The notes under the pieces: generated by a model
Database searches by the model: none
The model's input: the letters and a program-made list of their open reading frames with translations, nothing else
Told to the model about the DNA's origin: nothing
From: Coptis chinensis
Taxonomy: Eukaryota; Streptophyta; Magnoliopsida; Ranunculales; Ranunculaceae
NCBI GenBank assembly: GCA_015680905.1
Contig: CM027379.1
Span: 96,151,001-96,215,000 of the forward strand
DNA: 64,000 nt
Direction of reading: 5' to 3'
Made by a program: the position numbers and the translations under genes
Shown: positions 45,246 to 57,279 of the stretch, one piece after another
How the letters are laid out: the number at the start of each line of letters is the position of its first letter
How positions within the stretch are numbered: the stretch's first letter is position 1

Positions 45246-46612
45246 TGATGATGCACAAATAGTAGAAATTCATTTTTTTGATTTTTTGAAAATATTTGCT
45301 TTGGTCTATAATTTACTATGCCCTGTTCAAGGGAACAGTTGGGCACGAGACTAGGATTTTGGCTCTCCACGCGTCAAGGGAGAAGACTGCTACTTCATTA
45401 GATGGTGTGCCACCAAGAATCTCACCCACGGTATTTCTGAAGGAGGGGAGTGAGGAAGGTGGTTGGTCCACTAGAATCTGGTAGTTTACTACTCTCTTTG
45501 TTCGTGCTAGATGTTTGTCCTGATGGACGTGACTAAATTAGCTCTGCTTGGTTTTTTTTATTTTTTTATTTTGGTCTATGCAACACACATTTCACGCAAC
45601 GTCTGTTCTAAAGTGGGTCTTAACCCCACTTTTTGTTCTTTTAGGGCTCGGGTTCAGCCTTAACGTTAAATGTAAAGACGACACTGAAATATAAATCACA
45701 CAATCATCCAAGCATGCTTAGTAACACACAAGTATCCTCTTACACTTTGTAATGAGGCGGTTTAGAAATTACCGCCCAAGGTGTGCATACACGACCCTTA
45801 AGGTGAAGGCAACGTCGGTTTGCGCTTGATCTGAGAATCAAGCCCAACCTTTCGGGCTTTACCCTATTTTAAGTTAAAATAAATGTCCACTTAAAAAAAC
45901 CCACAAGTTGGGTTTTTGACAATTTATACAACTTTGCCTTCAATGGCCCAAACTTAAAACTAAACTAAAATTATACTAATCTAATTAACTAGTTTTAGAT
46001 TAATCCCTTGGATTAACTAGAGTCAAATGGACTTAGAGTGTTTATTACCAAGTTGATCCATAGTGTGTGAGTTATGATCCACAACTTGCCTCACATACTT
46101 GAACTTCCCAAGGTAATAAAAACTCTAACCTTGGTAAGTGTATAACTTAAACCAAGTTTAACTCATGTTCATCATAAAAAATCAATCAAAAACCACTTTT
46201 CCTAATTTTTTTTTGTTTTTTGTTTTTATCTCTAATTACTACAAACAAGTTCCACTGATTTATCCTACTCTATTACGCAATCTGGGTTCGGTGTACCACT
46301 ATTCATCACAAATCAATTGGATTGTCGAAAAAACTAGATACCCTTTTGCAGAGGTGAACTTGCGAGCACCCCTTGGCTAGCCCGTGGTCGCCCGCGCGGA
46401 CGCCACTTGACTCCAGCCAAAGTTTATCGTCTTCCGGCTACTTTTTCAGCTCGTTTTCAAGTTCTTGGTTTCGCACCCTGATTTGTAAGAAAATAGATTA
46501 GTAACGAAATAACAGCGAAATAAAATGACAAAAAATAAAAGAAATAGAAATGAAAGGGTGAGAAGGGTGCTTCCTCCTTAGATGCTCAACCAAGTTCTTC
46601 TCCTCCTTCAAT
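45246..46612 (-). other. Element Y leader region
   Basis: About 1.4 kb between the primer-binding site and the gag remnant. No gene is recognised. It contains short inverted patches (AACCCACAAGTTGGGTTTTT near 45899). Such long untranslated leaders are common in large Ty3/Gypsy elements. Confidence 0.4.
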
Positions 46613-46629
46613 CCATGACGGCGGCGCCA
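46613..46629 (-). other. Primer-binding site of element Y (tRNA-Asp type)
   Basis: The minus strand reads TGGCGCCGCCGTCATGG a few bases after the LTR end. It begins like the tRNA-Asp complementary site of Athila elements (TGGCGCCGTTGCC), with two changes in the next bases. Confidence 0.75.
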
Positions 46630-46637
46630 TTTAGAAT

Positions 46638-47470
46638 TGTTGATTGTAGTATGTATACTTCAAAGATTTGTAAGAAGTTTAGGTTCATCCTAGATTGTTT
46701 AGAGTTGAAGAGATTGGGAGTTTAGGGAAGAAGGTAGACTCTTAATTTAGGACTTGCCTAGTTTAGTTGTGAATGAAAACATTGAAAAGCAAGTTGTTGA
46801 AGATTGAAATAACTCAAAACATTGAAAGCAAATGATTAAATGAAATATTAAAACAAAAAGAACAAGGAAATATTGATTGATTGAAATAAACAAGATAAAA
46901 TAACAAGATTGAAATACAAGAAAATAAAGAACAATAAAGTAAAACTTGAATTGAAAAACAATATTAGAAAAGTAAAGCAAACCAAATGGTTTTGATCCTA
47001 ATATAATGGATGAGTTCTCTCTCCTTTGCTTTTTGATTATATACCCCTCCTTTTGCCAATAACAGATTTGTCCTCATCCATTCTAAACTAGACACCTCAC
47101 CCCTTTCACTTTTGCTTTTGCTTTTGCTTTATGGGTGCCTCCTTGACCAAGATAGGTTTAAGGATAAGTCTTCATAATTTAAGATAAGGGCCTCCATCTT
47201 TGGTCTTCTGATTTGAGTCTTTTGACTGTTGACTTTGACCGGTTGACTTGACTTTTTCAGCACTTTTCTATAACAGCTACTGGTCTTCATAATAAGCGTG
47301 ATTAATGCTCATTTTGGTGCTAAGATCCAGCTTTTAAGATAAATGGTCTGAAATACTCCTTAACCTGAAAAAGGTAGTAAAAGCTATGAGTTGTCTTTTC
47401 GTTAAGCGTAAAAGGGACTGTAATGCATTAATAAAAGGGTAATAAAATGCATATTTAGGAGCTGATCACC
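46638..47470 (-). repeat. 5' LTR of element Y (family B)
   Basis: On the minus strand starts TGATCAGCTCCTAAATATG at 47470 and ends CAATCAACA at 46638, 833 bases. Followed in the minus direction by the primer-binding site, which shows it is a 5' LTR. Close to the B+ LTR at 12150. Confidence 0.8.
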
Positions 47471-47474
47471 CTCC

Positions 47475-48190
47475 CACCCCTTAGTCTCTAATTAGTTTAG
47501 TATAGTTGTAGTTTAGTTTAGGGTTAGAATTAGGTTAGCATTGTAGCCTCCATTAAATCCTTATCAAATAAAGCTTTAGTTCATCGTATTCAATTCTTGT
47601 TTTATTATTTATGTCTTTAATTCACAATTTTAGCTTAATGAATCCAATGAAACAAGGCTAAACCTCCATTAGAGGGGGTTTAAGAAGCTATGTGAGGATG
47701 ATTGATTAATTAGAATGGTTGTTGTTTAGAATAGAGTTTCAAGTTTGATTCTCATGGTTGTTTAGAGATAAAAACCATAAGAGTTGAACTAGAGTTTAGA
47801 GCCACTATCAAAAAGATTTGTGGTGGAACTAAACTCTCATGCTAGTGGAACCTTGCTCAGAGAGGACTTGGTGTTCACTAGGGCTCAATAGGCAAATCGA
47901 TAACTAACTAATAGTCAATCGAATTGCATGGTTGATTAAGTCTTCTCTAATTATCTTTATCACCTTTAAATCTACTGTTTTCAATCTTATATTTACTGTT
48001 TTCACATCACATATTACTCTCTCATTACTTAATAGTTAGTTAGTCTAAATACATTACAAGTACGTACAAGCAAGAGTGGAGAACACGATTACTCCTCTTT
48101 ATCACATGATATTTGATAGTATTATTATAACTTGATTATAATGATTTTAGCATGTTAGAACTACTGTTTTCACATCTAATTTAATTATCT
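47475..48190 (+). repeat. Fragment of an A-related LTR, plus strand
   Basis: Matches the downstream half of family A LTRs (TAGCCTCCATTAAA, AGGCTAAACCTCCATTAGAG, a 'GAACACGATTACTCC' block) but is clearly diverged. It has neither LTR end and is wedged between two minus-strand B LTRs. Confidence 0.55.
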
Positions 48191-48194
48191 TGTC

Positions 48195-48591
48195 ACCTTT
48201 TACTGATTTGCCCTCCTCCATTACTTTTGAGACACTTCACACTTCACTTTTTGCTTTTGCTTTTTGATTTCCTCTTGACCAAGGTAGGTTTTTGAGAATG
48301 CAATATTTTGAGATAAGGGCATCTATCTCTGGTCTTCTGAGTTGAGGGCTTTGACCTTTGACAGTTGACTTTGACTTTTTCAGCACTTTTTCATAGCAGC
48401 CTTTGGTCTTCATAATAAGCGTGATTAAGGTTCCTTTAGGTGCTTAGACGCAGCTTTTATGATAAGTGGTCTAAAATTCTATGTAACCTGAAAAAGGCAA
48501 TAAAGGCTATGAGTTGTCTTTTCATTAGGTGTAAGAAAGGTTATACTGCAGTAATATAAAGGTAATAAAATGCACATTTGGGAGCTGATCA
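48195..48591 (-). repeat. 3' LTR of element X (family B), truncated
   Basis: On the minus strand starts TGATCAGCTCCCAAATGTG right after the purine tract GGGGGGTGG. Only the first ~400 bases remain before the A-related fragment. Confidence 0.75.
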
Positions 48592-50689
48592 CCACCCCCC
48601 AAATAGCATCTTGCTTGTCCTCAAGCAAGGATGAGAGAAAGAACTAAGATCACAAATGAGTGATTTATTATAAGTTATACTAATCTGGCTTCGCAGAGTG
48701 CGATTGCATTGACAATATGCAACAAGGCCTTAAACCACTAGGAATTCTCTAGTAGATGAGCTTTAACTATCGTGAGAGTTTTCCAGTGAAGGTACTCACA
48801 AACTTCTTCTATTTAGTGCAAAGAGTCTTGTTTCCTTATTTATTCTCAAAAATTCATACATCTCATTAGCGGGGAATAAGGACAAACTCCTTTGAACTTA
48901 GAATAACATATATATAGTAATTTAATCATCTAAAGATAAATATGCAAAACATGAGCAATGAAATGCAAAAGTAGAGTTATTTCTGAGACTTTTGGAGAGC
49001 GTCCTTAAAGTGAGTTCTCACAGGGGTGTGTTTTAATCACAACTCTCTGATAGATTCACTCAAGGTTTGTTCTCTCAAGTGCAGTGGGCACTTATATTCC
49101 TCGCAAACTAAAATGACGTCCAAAGAAAATGGGGTCGATTAATCATGCTTGCCACTTTCTATCACATCATCCTATTCCTAATTGAGCTAAAGGTCTTTTA
49201 TTAGGAGTTACGGGGCTATGGTGATGGTTTAGAAAGAAAAATAAAGGGAAAAAGAAAATATGATAAGTTGGGAAATTGGGTCTTTAAGATACTTGTAGCT
49301 AGATAAGAACCTCATTTTGTTCTTTTGCTTCCGAATTGTGATACATTCCTTTAGCCCTTTGGCTTTGTGACTCCATATGATTTTGAATTTTTGGGAGTTC
49401 TAACTTTGCTTTTGTTTCTTTTTGTTTTTGGGTTCTGATATCATCTCCTTTTGATTTTGAACATTTAGGAGATTTGATTTTTTACTCCTTTGATTTTTTT
49501 GGAGTTTTTGGTTTTTGGTGGGTCTTTCTTTTCTTCTTTTTCTTTTTCTTTTATTTTCGAAGCAAATAACTATTTTGTTTTTGTACAATGTCTTCTCTTC
49601 TCTTTTTCTAATATCTCCATCCAATTCTTAACTTGTCAGCTTAGTAAGTTTTTTATTGTGTGTTGTAACGGGTTAGGAATTTTCGGTGAAGAATAAAAAT
49701 GCATTTAGAAAAGGGTGAAGGTTCAAGAGGGGTAACTAGAGGAAAACTATCTTTTTGGGGTTTTAACATTTATTTGGCTATATCGATCCAAAAAGGGCCA
49801 AAATTATCTCTTAGGATATGGCGTGGTGATCAAGCAAGTGGACGTGTAGTCTTTCTATCTGGACATCCTTTGTGTCATCACTCAATAATCATTCAGGTGA
49901 GGCTTTTGGCTAGATTCTCACAGGATACGGAACTTAATTGTTCTAACCTTTGCTTCGAAACTCACTGCCATATACAAACAAATGCTGATGCATCTCATTC
50001 ATGAAAAGATGCAGAAATTAAACTATTGTACATATATTAGTCTAAGTACGAAGAATGAATCCTTACTCTATTGCTATAATGAGACTTCTAGACTTTTTAT
50101 TCATCATAGAAAAAGGAAACAAGATTTTTTAATACTAAATAGAAAAATATTTTTGGTCTTTTTCGAAAAAAAATTTAGAAAGGAAGAACTATACTATTAT
50201 ACCTACTATATAGAAAATACCTAGTTTTTGCAAAATGTTACTATACCAACCCAAAATAGAACTATGTTTTGTCCTCAAAGTATGAAGAGATAAGAAAAGA
50301 GATTACCATAGAAACATTAGCAAAAACGGTGATGCACCTGTATTCTGCTCTTCATGATGAAAATATGTCACCCCCAAATAAGTTTGGGCGTGGGTTATTT
50401 CATATAGAATGAGAAATACATGGTTTATTATACTAAGGATAATTATTCTATTATGAAATCTTTTTGGGTTTTTGTATTTTTGAAAACATATATAAAATGC
50501 ATGAAAGAAAAATGGAAAATTTTGGCCTGATGTATCTGTTTTACCTTCTACTCATATACCAAATTCCACAAGAAAAATAAAACAAGCGTGTAATTAAATG
50601 TTATAATAATAAAATAATAATAAAATAACAATAACAATAAAATAACAATAAAACATAATAAACTATCTATACATACACTAAGGGGCTGC
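48592..50689 (-). other. Element X 3' non-coding region
   Basis: Inverted counterpart of B+ 10321-12149, including the purine tract (48592-48602), GCTTGTCCTCAAGCAAGG at 48611 and the TTTTTCTTTT-rich stretch near 49540. Open frames such as 49400-50224 are translations of this simple sequence and are not supported as genes. Confidence 0.7.
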
Positions 50690-51728
50690 CTAGTCCGAAT
50701 CTGTGTGTGACTCATCACAATGTCAAGAAGATCCTTCTCCCTGATGACGTTGGATCCTAGTATGTCTACCACTACGTAGGAACGCGTCTCTAATGCTATG
50801 TAGTGTTCTAGTGACACTGTGCTGAAAACATCGCTGCTCCTGCTGGAAGGACCGCTGCTCCTCTCTGATGGTCTGATGTTCTGCTATAATGTTTCCCTGA
50901 GTTGGTGGAGGTACACATGCAGAATCCTCTGGTCTCCATGGAGGAAGTGAATTCCATCCATAGGCTGAGTGAACTGTCGAGTGGCATCTTCAGTGAAGTA
51001 ATCCACTTTCTCCGTTGGGCATGCTTGCTCGGCAACTCTGGCGGCAGGTGGATACCAAAACTTCTGGATGCATTGGGCATTGATAAGACTTGTGGTAGCA
51101 TCCCTAACCTCCACTAGTGCGTCTGTGGTATCGAACCCCCATTGCTGCGTGATCCTAGTAACCAGCACTGGTAGAGGGGCAGTTGACTTCTTTGGTTTGC
51201 AGAGTTGCTCAAAGATAAAGGAGACGATATAGAAACTATTCTTCTATTCTTGAAGAATCCATAGTATATATGTGAAGCATCACCTTACCTATATCAGAAG
51301 GCTTGGCTGAGCCTAGCAGGTTGTAGGCTGCCACTAAGATACTGCCAATTGGTTCCTTCGTAGCAAACTCTGTAATGTGCAGTGAGACTTGGGGTTTTTC
51401 ACCCCCTCGAGAAGTGACTCTACCATCATCACATTGATGGTCTTACCGTCTGGAGACTGTTCCGTCTGATCAAAAGTTTTTAGAGAAATCCCCAGAACTG
51501 CACTCACCACCTCCTTGGTGAGCTCAAGCGAGCGGCCATCTTGACAACCGTGATACGGTCCTCCTCCCCTCTAAGCATGTAGTTATAAAATGAAAGATTA
51601 GGAGAGGGAGAATAGGCCACACCTCCCAACAAAATGAAAGTTTCCCATCCTTTTCTCCTAATCTCATCCTTGAAGTGCACTTCAAACAGATTGGAATTAA
51701 GGATGGGTTCAAAATTTTGCTCCGGCAT
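50690..51728 (-). pseudogene. Transposase_32-like gene, type 1 (element X)
   Basis: ATG at 51728: MPEQNFEPILNSNLFEVHF, RRKGWETFILLGG, then broken frames with LLRRNQLAVS, APLPVLVTRITQQWGFDT, AQCIQKFWYPPAARVAEQA and FTQPMDGIHFL. The CIQK.W and PM(D/E)G marks and the APLP.LVT block tie it to the type-1 genes of E3 and Z. At least three frameshifts and several stops are present. In this B-family element it is the only accessory gene, directly before the 3' region. Confidence 0.65.
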
Positions 51729-51950
51729 GATTTTAAGAACTCAAGCCATTTGGAGTAGGAATTGATAAAATTAGGATTTTGTGTTGGAATGGGGGTTGAA
51801 AATGGGGTAGGCTATGAAAAATTAGAGTGGTGGTGTTTATGGGTGAACAGGTACGGTGGTCACGAGTTGAAAAGGGGCGGGCAAGAGCTGAATTGGGTGG
51901 CTAGGGTTTCAGAAATATTGAGGATGATGATGAGGTTGGGCAGATGCGAG

Positions 51951-51960
51951 TTATATATAC
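51951..51960 (-). promoter_or_regulatory. TATA-like box upstream of the X type-1 gene
   Basis: The minus strand reads GTATATATAA, 223 bases before the ATG at 51728, followed by a C-rich leader. No LTR lies in between, so it could be an internal promoter. Confidence 0.4.
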
Positions 51961-52155
51961 GAGATGATGGCACGTGCCTTTTTAAGTTATTTCAAAATTT
52001 TGGCCCAAGCTCAAATGAAAGCAGATAATTCCAATCATGTCCTTAGTGCCTTACCAACTTCAAGAGTCGATCCGTGTTTCATTACTCGTCCGATCTTGAA
52101 CCGTGAGGTACCAAAATGATCAGCATCGAAAATGCAATGTAACGGTATAAGGTAC

Positions 52156-53483
52156 TGTTAAGAGCCCAAAACTGCAGTTTTAACCCCTTAAGAATATTAC
52201 ATTTAGACTAATTATGTGTATAATAAATAAGAGTTAGTATTGTTTACGTGTTTTTGTGTATTTCAGGTTTTGGAGTCAAATATGTGAAGAAATATGTCAC
52301 TTTTGCAAGAGAAAAGAGCAAAGGTTAGTTGCTAAGAAGTTCTATGATTAAAGGCCAAGATTCAAGGAGAAAAAGCCTTTTTAAAGCCCAGTCAAAGCTT
52401 AAAAGTCAAAGTCAACGCGGGCAGAAATAGAGCAAAAAAGTCAATAGAACTTCTAGAAGTTGTATCTTTGAACTCAGACCTCAGAATTGGGGCTATTATA
52501 TGTCAAAACGACTAGCTCAGAAATAGCTTTCTAACGGTCTAGGCCTTGATCCAATCGGAAGAGTAAAAGTGGACAAAAAAGCTATTATAGTAATTTCCAG
52601 CAGAGAAACCCTTTTTTGGTCTTAAGTAATTAGGTTTTGGGATTGATTTAATGGCCCAAAACATAGCTCTAAAGACCATGCACGAAATTGTAAACCTAGC
52701 CCTCTTCTATATAAAAAAGACTTAAGGTTAAACTCAAAAAATCCTCTTTTTTAGCTAATAAATTAGTTTTCTTCTGAAGTTAATCCCTAGTTATTGTTTT
52801 ATTAGCCTAATCACCATTAATAAAGCCAAGTTTTATATATTTTTTCAATTATGTCTTATTCTTCTTCTTATTCTTTTAATTATGATAATCTCATGATTCA
52901 TAGCTAAACCTTCATTATAAGGGTTTTATGAAGCTTTGATGAAGACTTGATGTGTTAGTGTAGAATAAGTTGTAGTAATTTATTCCACTTTAGAAGGTAG
53001 TTAATTCACCATGAGAATGGGTTTAAATTGCCTCACATGCTAATTATTAGTTGGTAGAGATTGACATGAATAATTAGGGATTAAAAAGATCCAATCTTTA
53101 TATGAAAACATAAAGATTGGGATTACAACAAATCTATGCTAGCCTATTAAGTTTTAATCAAGGTGAAATCAAATCCCCCTAATACCTCTCTTCCCATTCA
53201 CATTTTATAATCAAATTGCCATAGTATATATTAGCATATCGTAATTAGCTATTTTCACCATATTAGTATAATTTAATCAAATACTCTCTTTGATATTATA
53301 GAATTATTAAGTTAGAGAAACTATTAAGTCTAAGAAACTAGGAGTGGAACGAATTCTTTACTCCACCTTATCGCAAGATAACGAGAGTAGAACTTTGATC
53401 TAGACGTAGAATAACTAGCTTTTTATTCCTAGCAGTAAATCACATTATTATTAGGATAGAAACCTCTTTTTTACGTTTTATCA
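52156..53483 (+). repeat. 5' LTR of E5
   Basis: Starts TGTTAAGAGCCCAAAACTG (TGATAAG in other copies) and ends TTTATCA at 53483, 1328 bases. It is the only complete 5' LTR joined to its primer-binding site among the family A copies here. Confidence 0.92.
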
Positions 53484-53485
53484 AA

Positions 53486-53498
53486 TGGCGCCACTGCC
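53486..53498 (+). other. Primer-binding site of E5 (tRNA-Asp type)
   Basis: TGGCGCCACTGCC, two bases after the LTR. The Athila-type site complementary to tRNA-Asp reads TGGCGCCGTTGCC, so two positions differ. Confidence 0.8.
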
Positions 53499-54116
53499 AT
53501 CTTAGTTTTGTTAGACTAGTTTCCCGTTGTGTTTAAAAGTCTACCAATATCCCATTTCACCCACCCACTCGATTGTTTGGTTCTAACTGTGTTTGGTTTT
53601 TTTTTCTTTTTAAAATAGTTTTTTCTCAACATAGTACATGGAGCACGCCCATGCCTTCTTAACCCTATCATTTGAGCCCCCTCTTTGTTATTCTTGAAAT
53701 TTTTTTACTTAACAATACCTTGAGCGCTCTCATACTTTTATTTACCCCTATACTTGCTACCACGAAGGAAGCCCGATTTTCACAGGTTAGTCACCGTCTG
53801 TCATTTTGTTCATATTTTTATATATATTCAGTGTTTCTATCTTCTTAAATACACTGGGATTGCGTATACAAGACGTTATTCATACGCGAAGCAAGGAGGC
53901 TTTCAGGTACTCTTTCCTTCACTCCTTGTCTCTTCTGTTTGAGGATTTTTCATTCTAGCATATCAAGGTTGTTTGACTATTGTTAGTGGTTTGTATTCAT
54001 ATTGGCCTTAGCCTTGCATGAGATTAAGGTTCGGTATGAGTAAACCATCTTATGTTATTTATTGTAAACGTTAACACACATGCCTATCTAGAATATCACA
54101 CACTACACCTGAATTA

Positions 54117-55151
54117 ATGGCTGACGAAACAGAGACTCCTCTCTCTGACTTTTACAAAGCCCTAAATGATAGCCCTAAGTCATGCATCGTTCTTGCAGAC
54201 CCAGTGGGGGATTTTCAAAATTCCCCCAAATATATTTAATTTGTTACTGGTTTTTCATGGGTTAGACCACGAGAAGCCTTATCAGCATATGCATAGGATA
54301 GAACAAGTTCTTACCACATTTCATCATCATACCGTAGGTTCGGAACAAATTAAACTAAGGATGTTTCCTTTCACCTTAGCCAATAAGGCGGCATCTTGGT
54401 TAACAGCCCAAACTCCTAATTCTATAGACTCATGGGCTAAACTTGTTCAATTGTTTATAGAACAGTTTTACTTGCCACTGAAGACATATGAAATGCTTTG
54501 AAAGATATATTTTCCGTCATAATCCTCATGAATCCTTTTTAGAGGCCTGGAATCGTTTCACTGATCTTCTCATCGAGTGTCCACATCATAACCTTGCGAA
54601 AGACACGCTTGTTTGTGCCTTTTTCAAAGGGCTTTTACATCACCAAAAAAGAGGTTCTGGATATAATGACTGGGGGTAGTTTACTTAGTAAAGGAGCCTC
54701 CTGGGCTTATAGGTTTTTAGAAGATCACTCTAAGCGTAATAATAACTGAGGGGTAATGACATCCCCCGTTCCGCTAATTTTTCTTCTACAGTTAAGGCTG
54801 CCAGTATGTTTGAGGTTAAATCTGATCCCAAGCTTAGAACTCTAATCAAATCTCTCAGAAAAAAGGTCAAAGCCATTTCCATTCAACATAAGCATGCCCC
54901 TGTCATGAACATTAACTATCTTCCATGTAATCTCTATTACAGCTTTGAGCATACCGACTTCTATTGTCCTCTCGTCTATGAGCAACCATCCACACAGCCG
55001 AACAATGTTTGCTCTATTAATAGCGAACCTAACCCAACTTGGAGACAAAACCCCAACTTCGATTGGCAAAATAATCAACAAGTTACTCCTCCTGGGTTAA
55101 ATAATCAAAATGTTAGGCCAGCGAACAATTACAACCAAGCTCTACCGAGAT
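54117..55151 (+). pseudogene. E5 gag
   Basis: The ATG at 54117 starts MADETETPLSDFYKALNDSP. After a frameshift near 54220 come NIFNLLLVFHGLDHEKPYQH, RMFPFTLANKAASWL, LVQLFIEQFYLPLKTYEML, another frameshift near 54500, AWNRFTDLLIECPHHNLAKD and FFKGLLHHQK. The zinc knuckle reads CNLYYSFEHTDFYC, with tyrosine in place of the second cysteine. The end, NNQNVRPANNYNQALPR, runs to a TAA at 55151-55153. The leader before it (53640-53690) has decayed GC-rich repeat units. Confidence 0.88.
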
Positions 55152-55398
55152 AAAGACAAGGACAAGGTAATTATAATAATTATAATAATAATAATAGAGG
55201 TATCATTTTGGTTAATAACAACTATCGCAACCCACCCATTAATAATCAACGTAAGATAGTTCCAGTCACACCACCTGTGGCCACTACACCTTCTCAATCG
55301 GATTGTTTCGAAGCCTACATGCAAGCTAACCAACAAATTTTATAAAACATACAAATTCCATACAACAGTTAACCCAGAAGAAAGCCTAACCAAAAGGT

Positions 55399-57025
55399 GT
55401 GTTTTCAGGCCAAGCTATACCAAATCCGAAAACGCCAAACACAGCCTTTGAAGTAACCGGTAATACTAGTAATGATAATTTTAATGTAGGTGAGTTAAAT
55501 GCCATCACCACTCTCCATTCTAGAAGAGTGGTTGATAACACCGTAACTATGCCCGTTGTTACCCCACTAGTGGTCATTTCAAATGATAATTTACTAGATA
55601 TAGAAATAGAAACTGAAGATCCTACTCCTATAAAGGTACCAGTTAAACCACAACCCAAAAGGAAAGTGGCCAAGGTTAAAACTCCTATTGATCCATATGC
55701 TAAATATAAAGAGAAACCACCGTTTCCCCAGAGACTAGCCATGTTAAACAAGGATACAAATTTTGACGAGACTAGGAAAGTTTTTAAAAATATAACGATA
55801 AACCTACCTTTTCTTGAAGCTATTAAAAAATTACCACAACATGCTAAGTTTCTAAAAGAGTTGTGCACTACTAGGAGGAAAACAAATATTCCAAAAGACG
55901 CCTTTTTAACTGAACAGTTTCCAACTCTATCTTAACATAATGGAAAATCGTTAAGTACAAGAACCCTGGTCGTCCTACTATACAATGCACCTTAGGGGAT
56001 ACCCACACGACGACTGCACTATTAGACCTGGGGGCCAGTGTTAACTTACTCCCGTATTATCTATATAAACAAATAGGTCTACATGAGATGCAACCAACTA
56101 AAATGATGTTGCAATTGGTTGATCGTTCTATTAAGTATCCTAAGGGTATTGTTGAAAACATGCTGGTTAAAGTTTAAGATTTTTACTACCCAGCAGACTT
56201 CGTTATCCTCGATACAGAAGTCGCTAACGACTCTGTTCCTATCATCTTAAGGCATCCTTTCTTGGAAATTGCCAATGCGCTCATAAACTGCCGCGATAGT
56301 TCGATGTCCATGTCCTTTGGCCATCTTTCTATTAAGGTAAATATTTTCAAAATGATGCAACAGTTACCCGATATGACTATCGATGGAGAAGTTAGCATGA
56401 TCGAGAGCTTAGCTCAAGATTATTTCAACAACACATTTCCTGATAATCAGATGCACCAATTCCTTTCCTTCGGAAGTTCCGACTCCAACGTTTTCATCCC
56501 CACACTAGTAGATACCCCTTTTATGAATGAAGACAAAGATCACAATTTTGACTCCTTGAAAGAGATTTATGACTTTCTCAAAGATGTAGTTGAATACCAT
56601 AATTATGTGGATGCGACCAAGTTAGATGAGGAATTCGACGAGTTTCTTAGAGCCTGTGATGATTTACCCTCTCAAGAACTATCTAGGGCACCACCCTCCT
56701 CGATTCCCCTCCCTTCACCTTTTCCAAGGAACCCTGAGTTTACACTTAACCTTTTTGCTTCTCTTGTGCTTCATGACTTCCTAAACCTATCTGGTAAGGA
56801 CATAATACCCAAGAATGAGCCACCTTACATTTTCATTTTCATATGTGTGATTATACCAACCCACGCCACCAATGAGTTTTGTGCTAAACCCACATTCTCA
56901 ATTTTTCCATTCCTTCCTTCTAAAACTTATCCATATCCCACATATCTTCCACATCCATCCATTTTTTTAACGATCATTCACTTGGCTACCCTTTTGTTGG
57001 AGAAAAAAGAAAAAATTGCATGCTA
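55399..57025 (+). pseudogene. E5 gag end, aspartic protease and acidic tail
   Basis: NLPFLEAIKKLPQHAKFLKE, a stop at 55933, then CTLGDTHTTTALLDLGASVN with the protease motif DLGAS intact, SIKYPKGIVENMLVKV, a TAA at about 56175 in the same codon where E3 has TAG, then DFYYPADFVILDTEV and PIILRHPF (GRPF changed). MIESLAQDYFNNTFPDNQMH and an acidic tail follow. The frame 56262-57026 is open for 254 codons and ends in a hydrophobic Pro-rich stretch. No RT follows. Confidence 0.85.
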
Positions 57026-57279
57026 GGTTAAGTTCTAGATCCATCAGTATTCACTATCTTTCTGCTATGCCATGTCATAGGAAATCTTGGTACCTAATTC
57101 TGTTTGAGTTTGCAGTCTGTGTTAATTATTTATGGACAGACTCGCAACTCTTTAGATTGTTGATATATGGTAAATTGTATGTTAATACATATTTTAGATA
57201 GAGTCTTGAGTATCTGACTATAAAAGACTCATTTTACTCTTTGGTGTACTCCATTCCATTATTATATTATAGGAGTACA

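Noticed and set aside
49400..50224. Overlapping open frames in the X 3' region
   Set aside because: Same non-coding 3' region as B+; no conserved protein and no domain.
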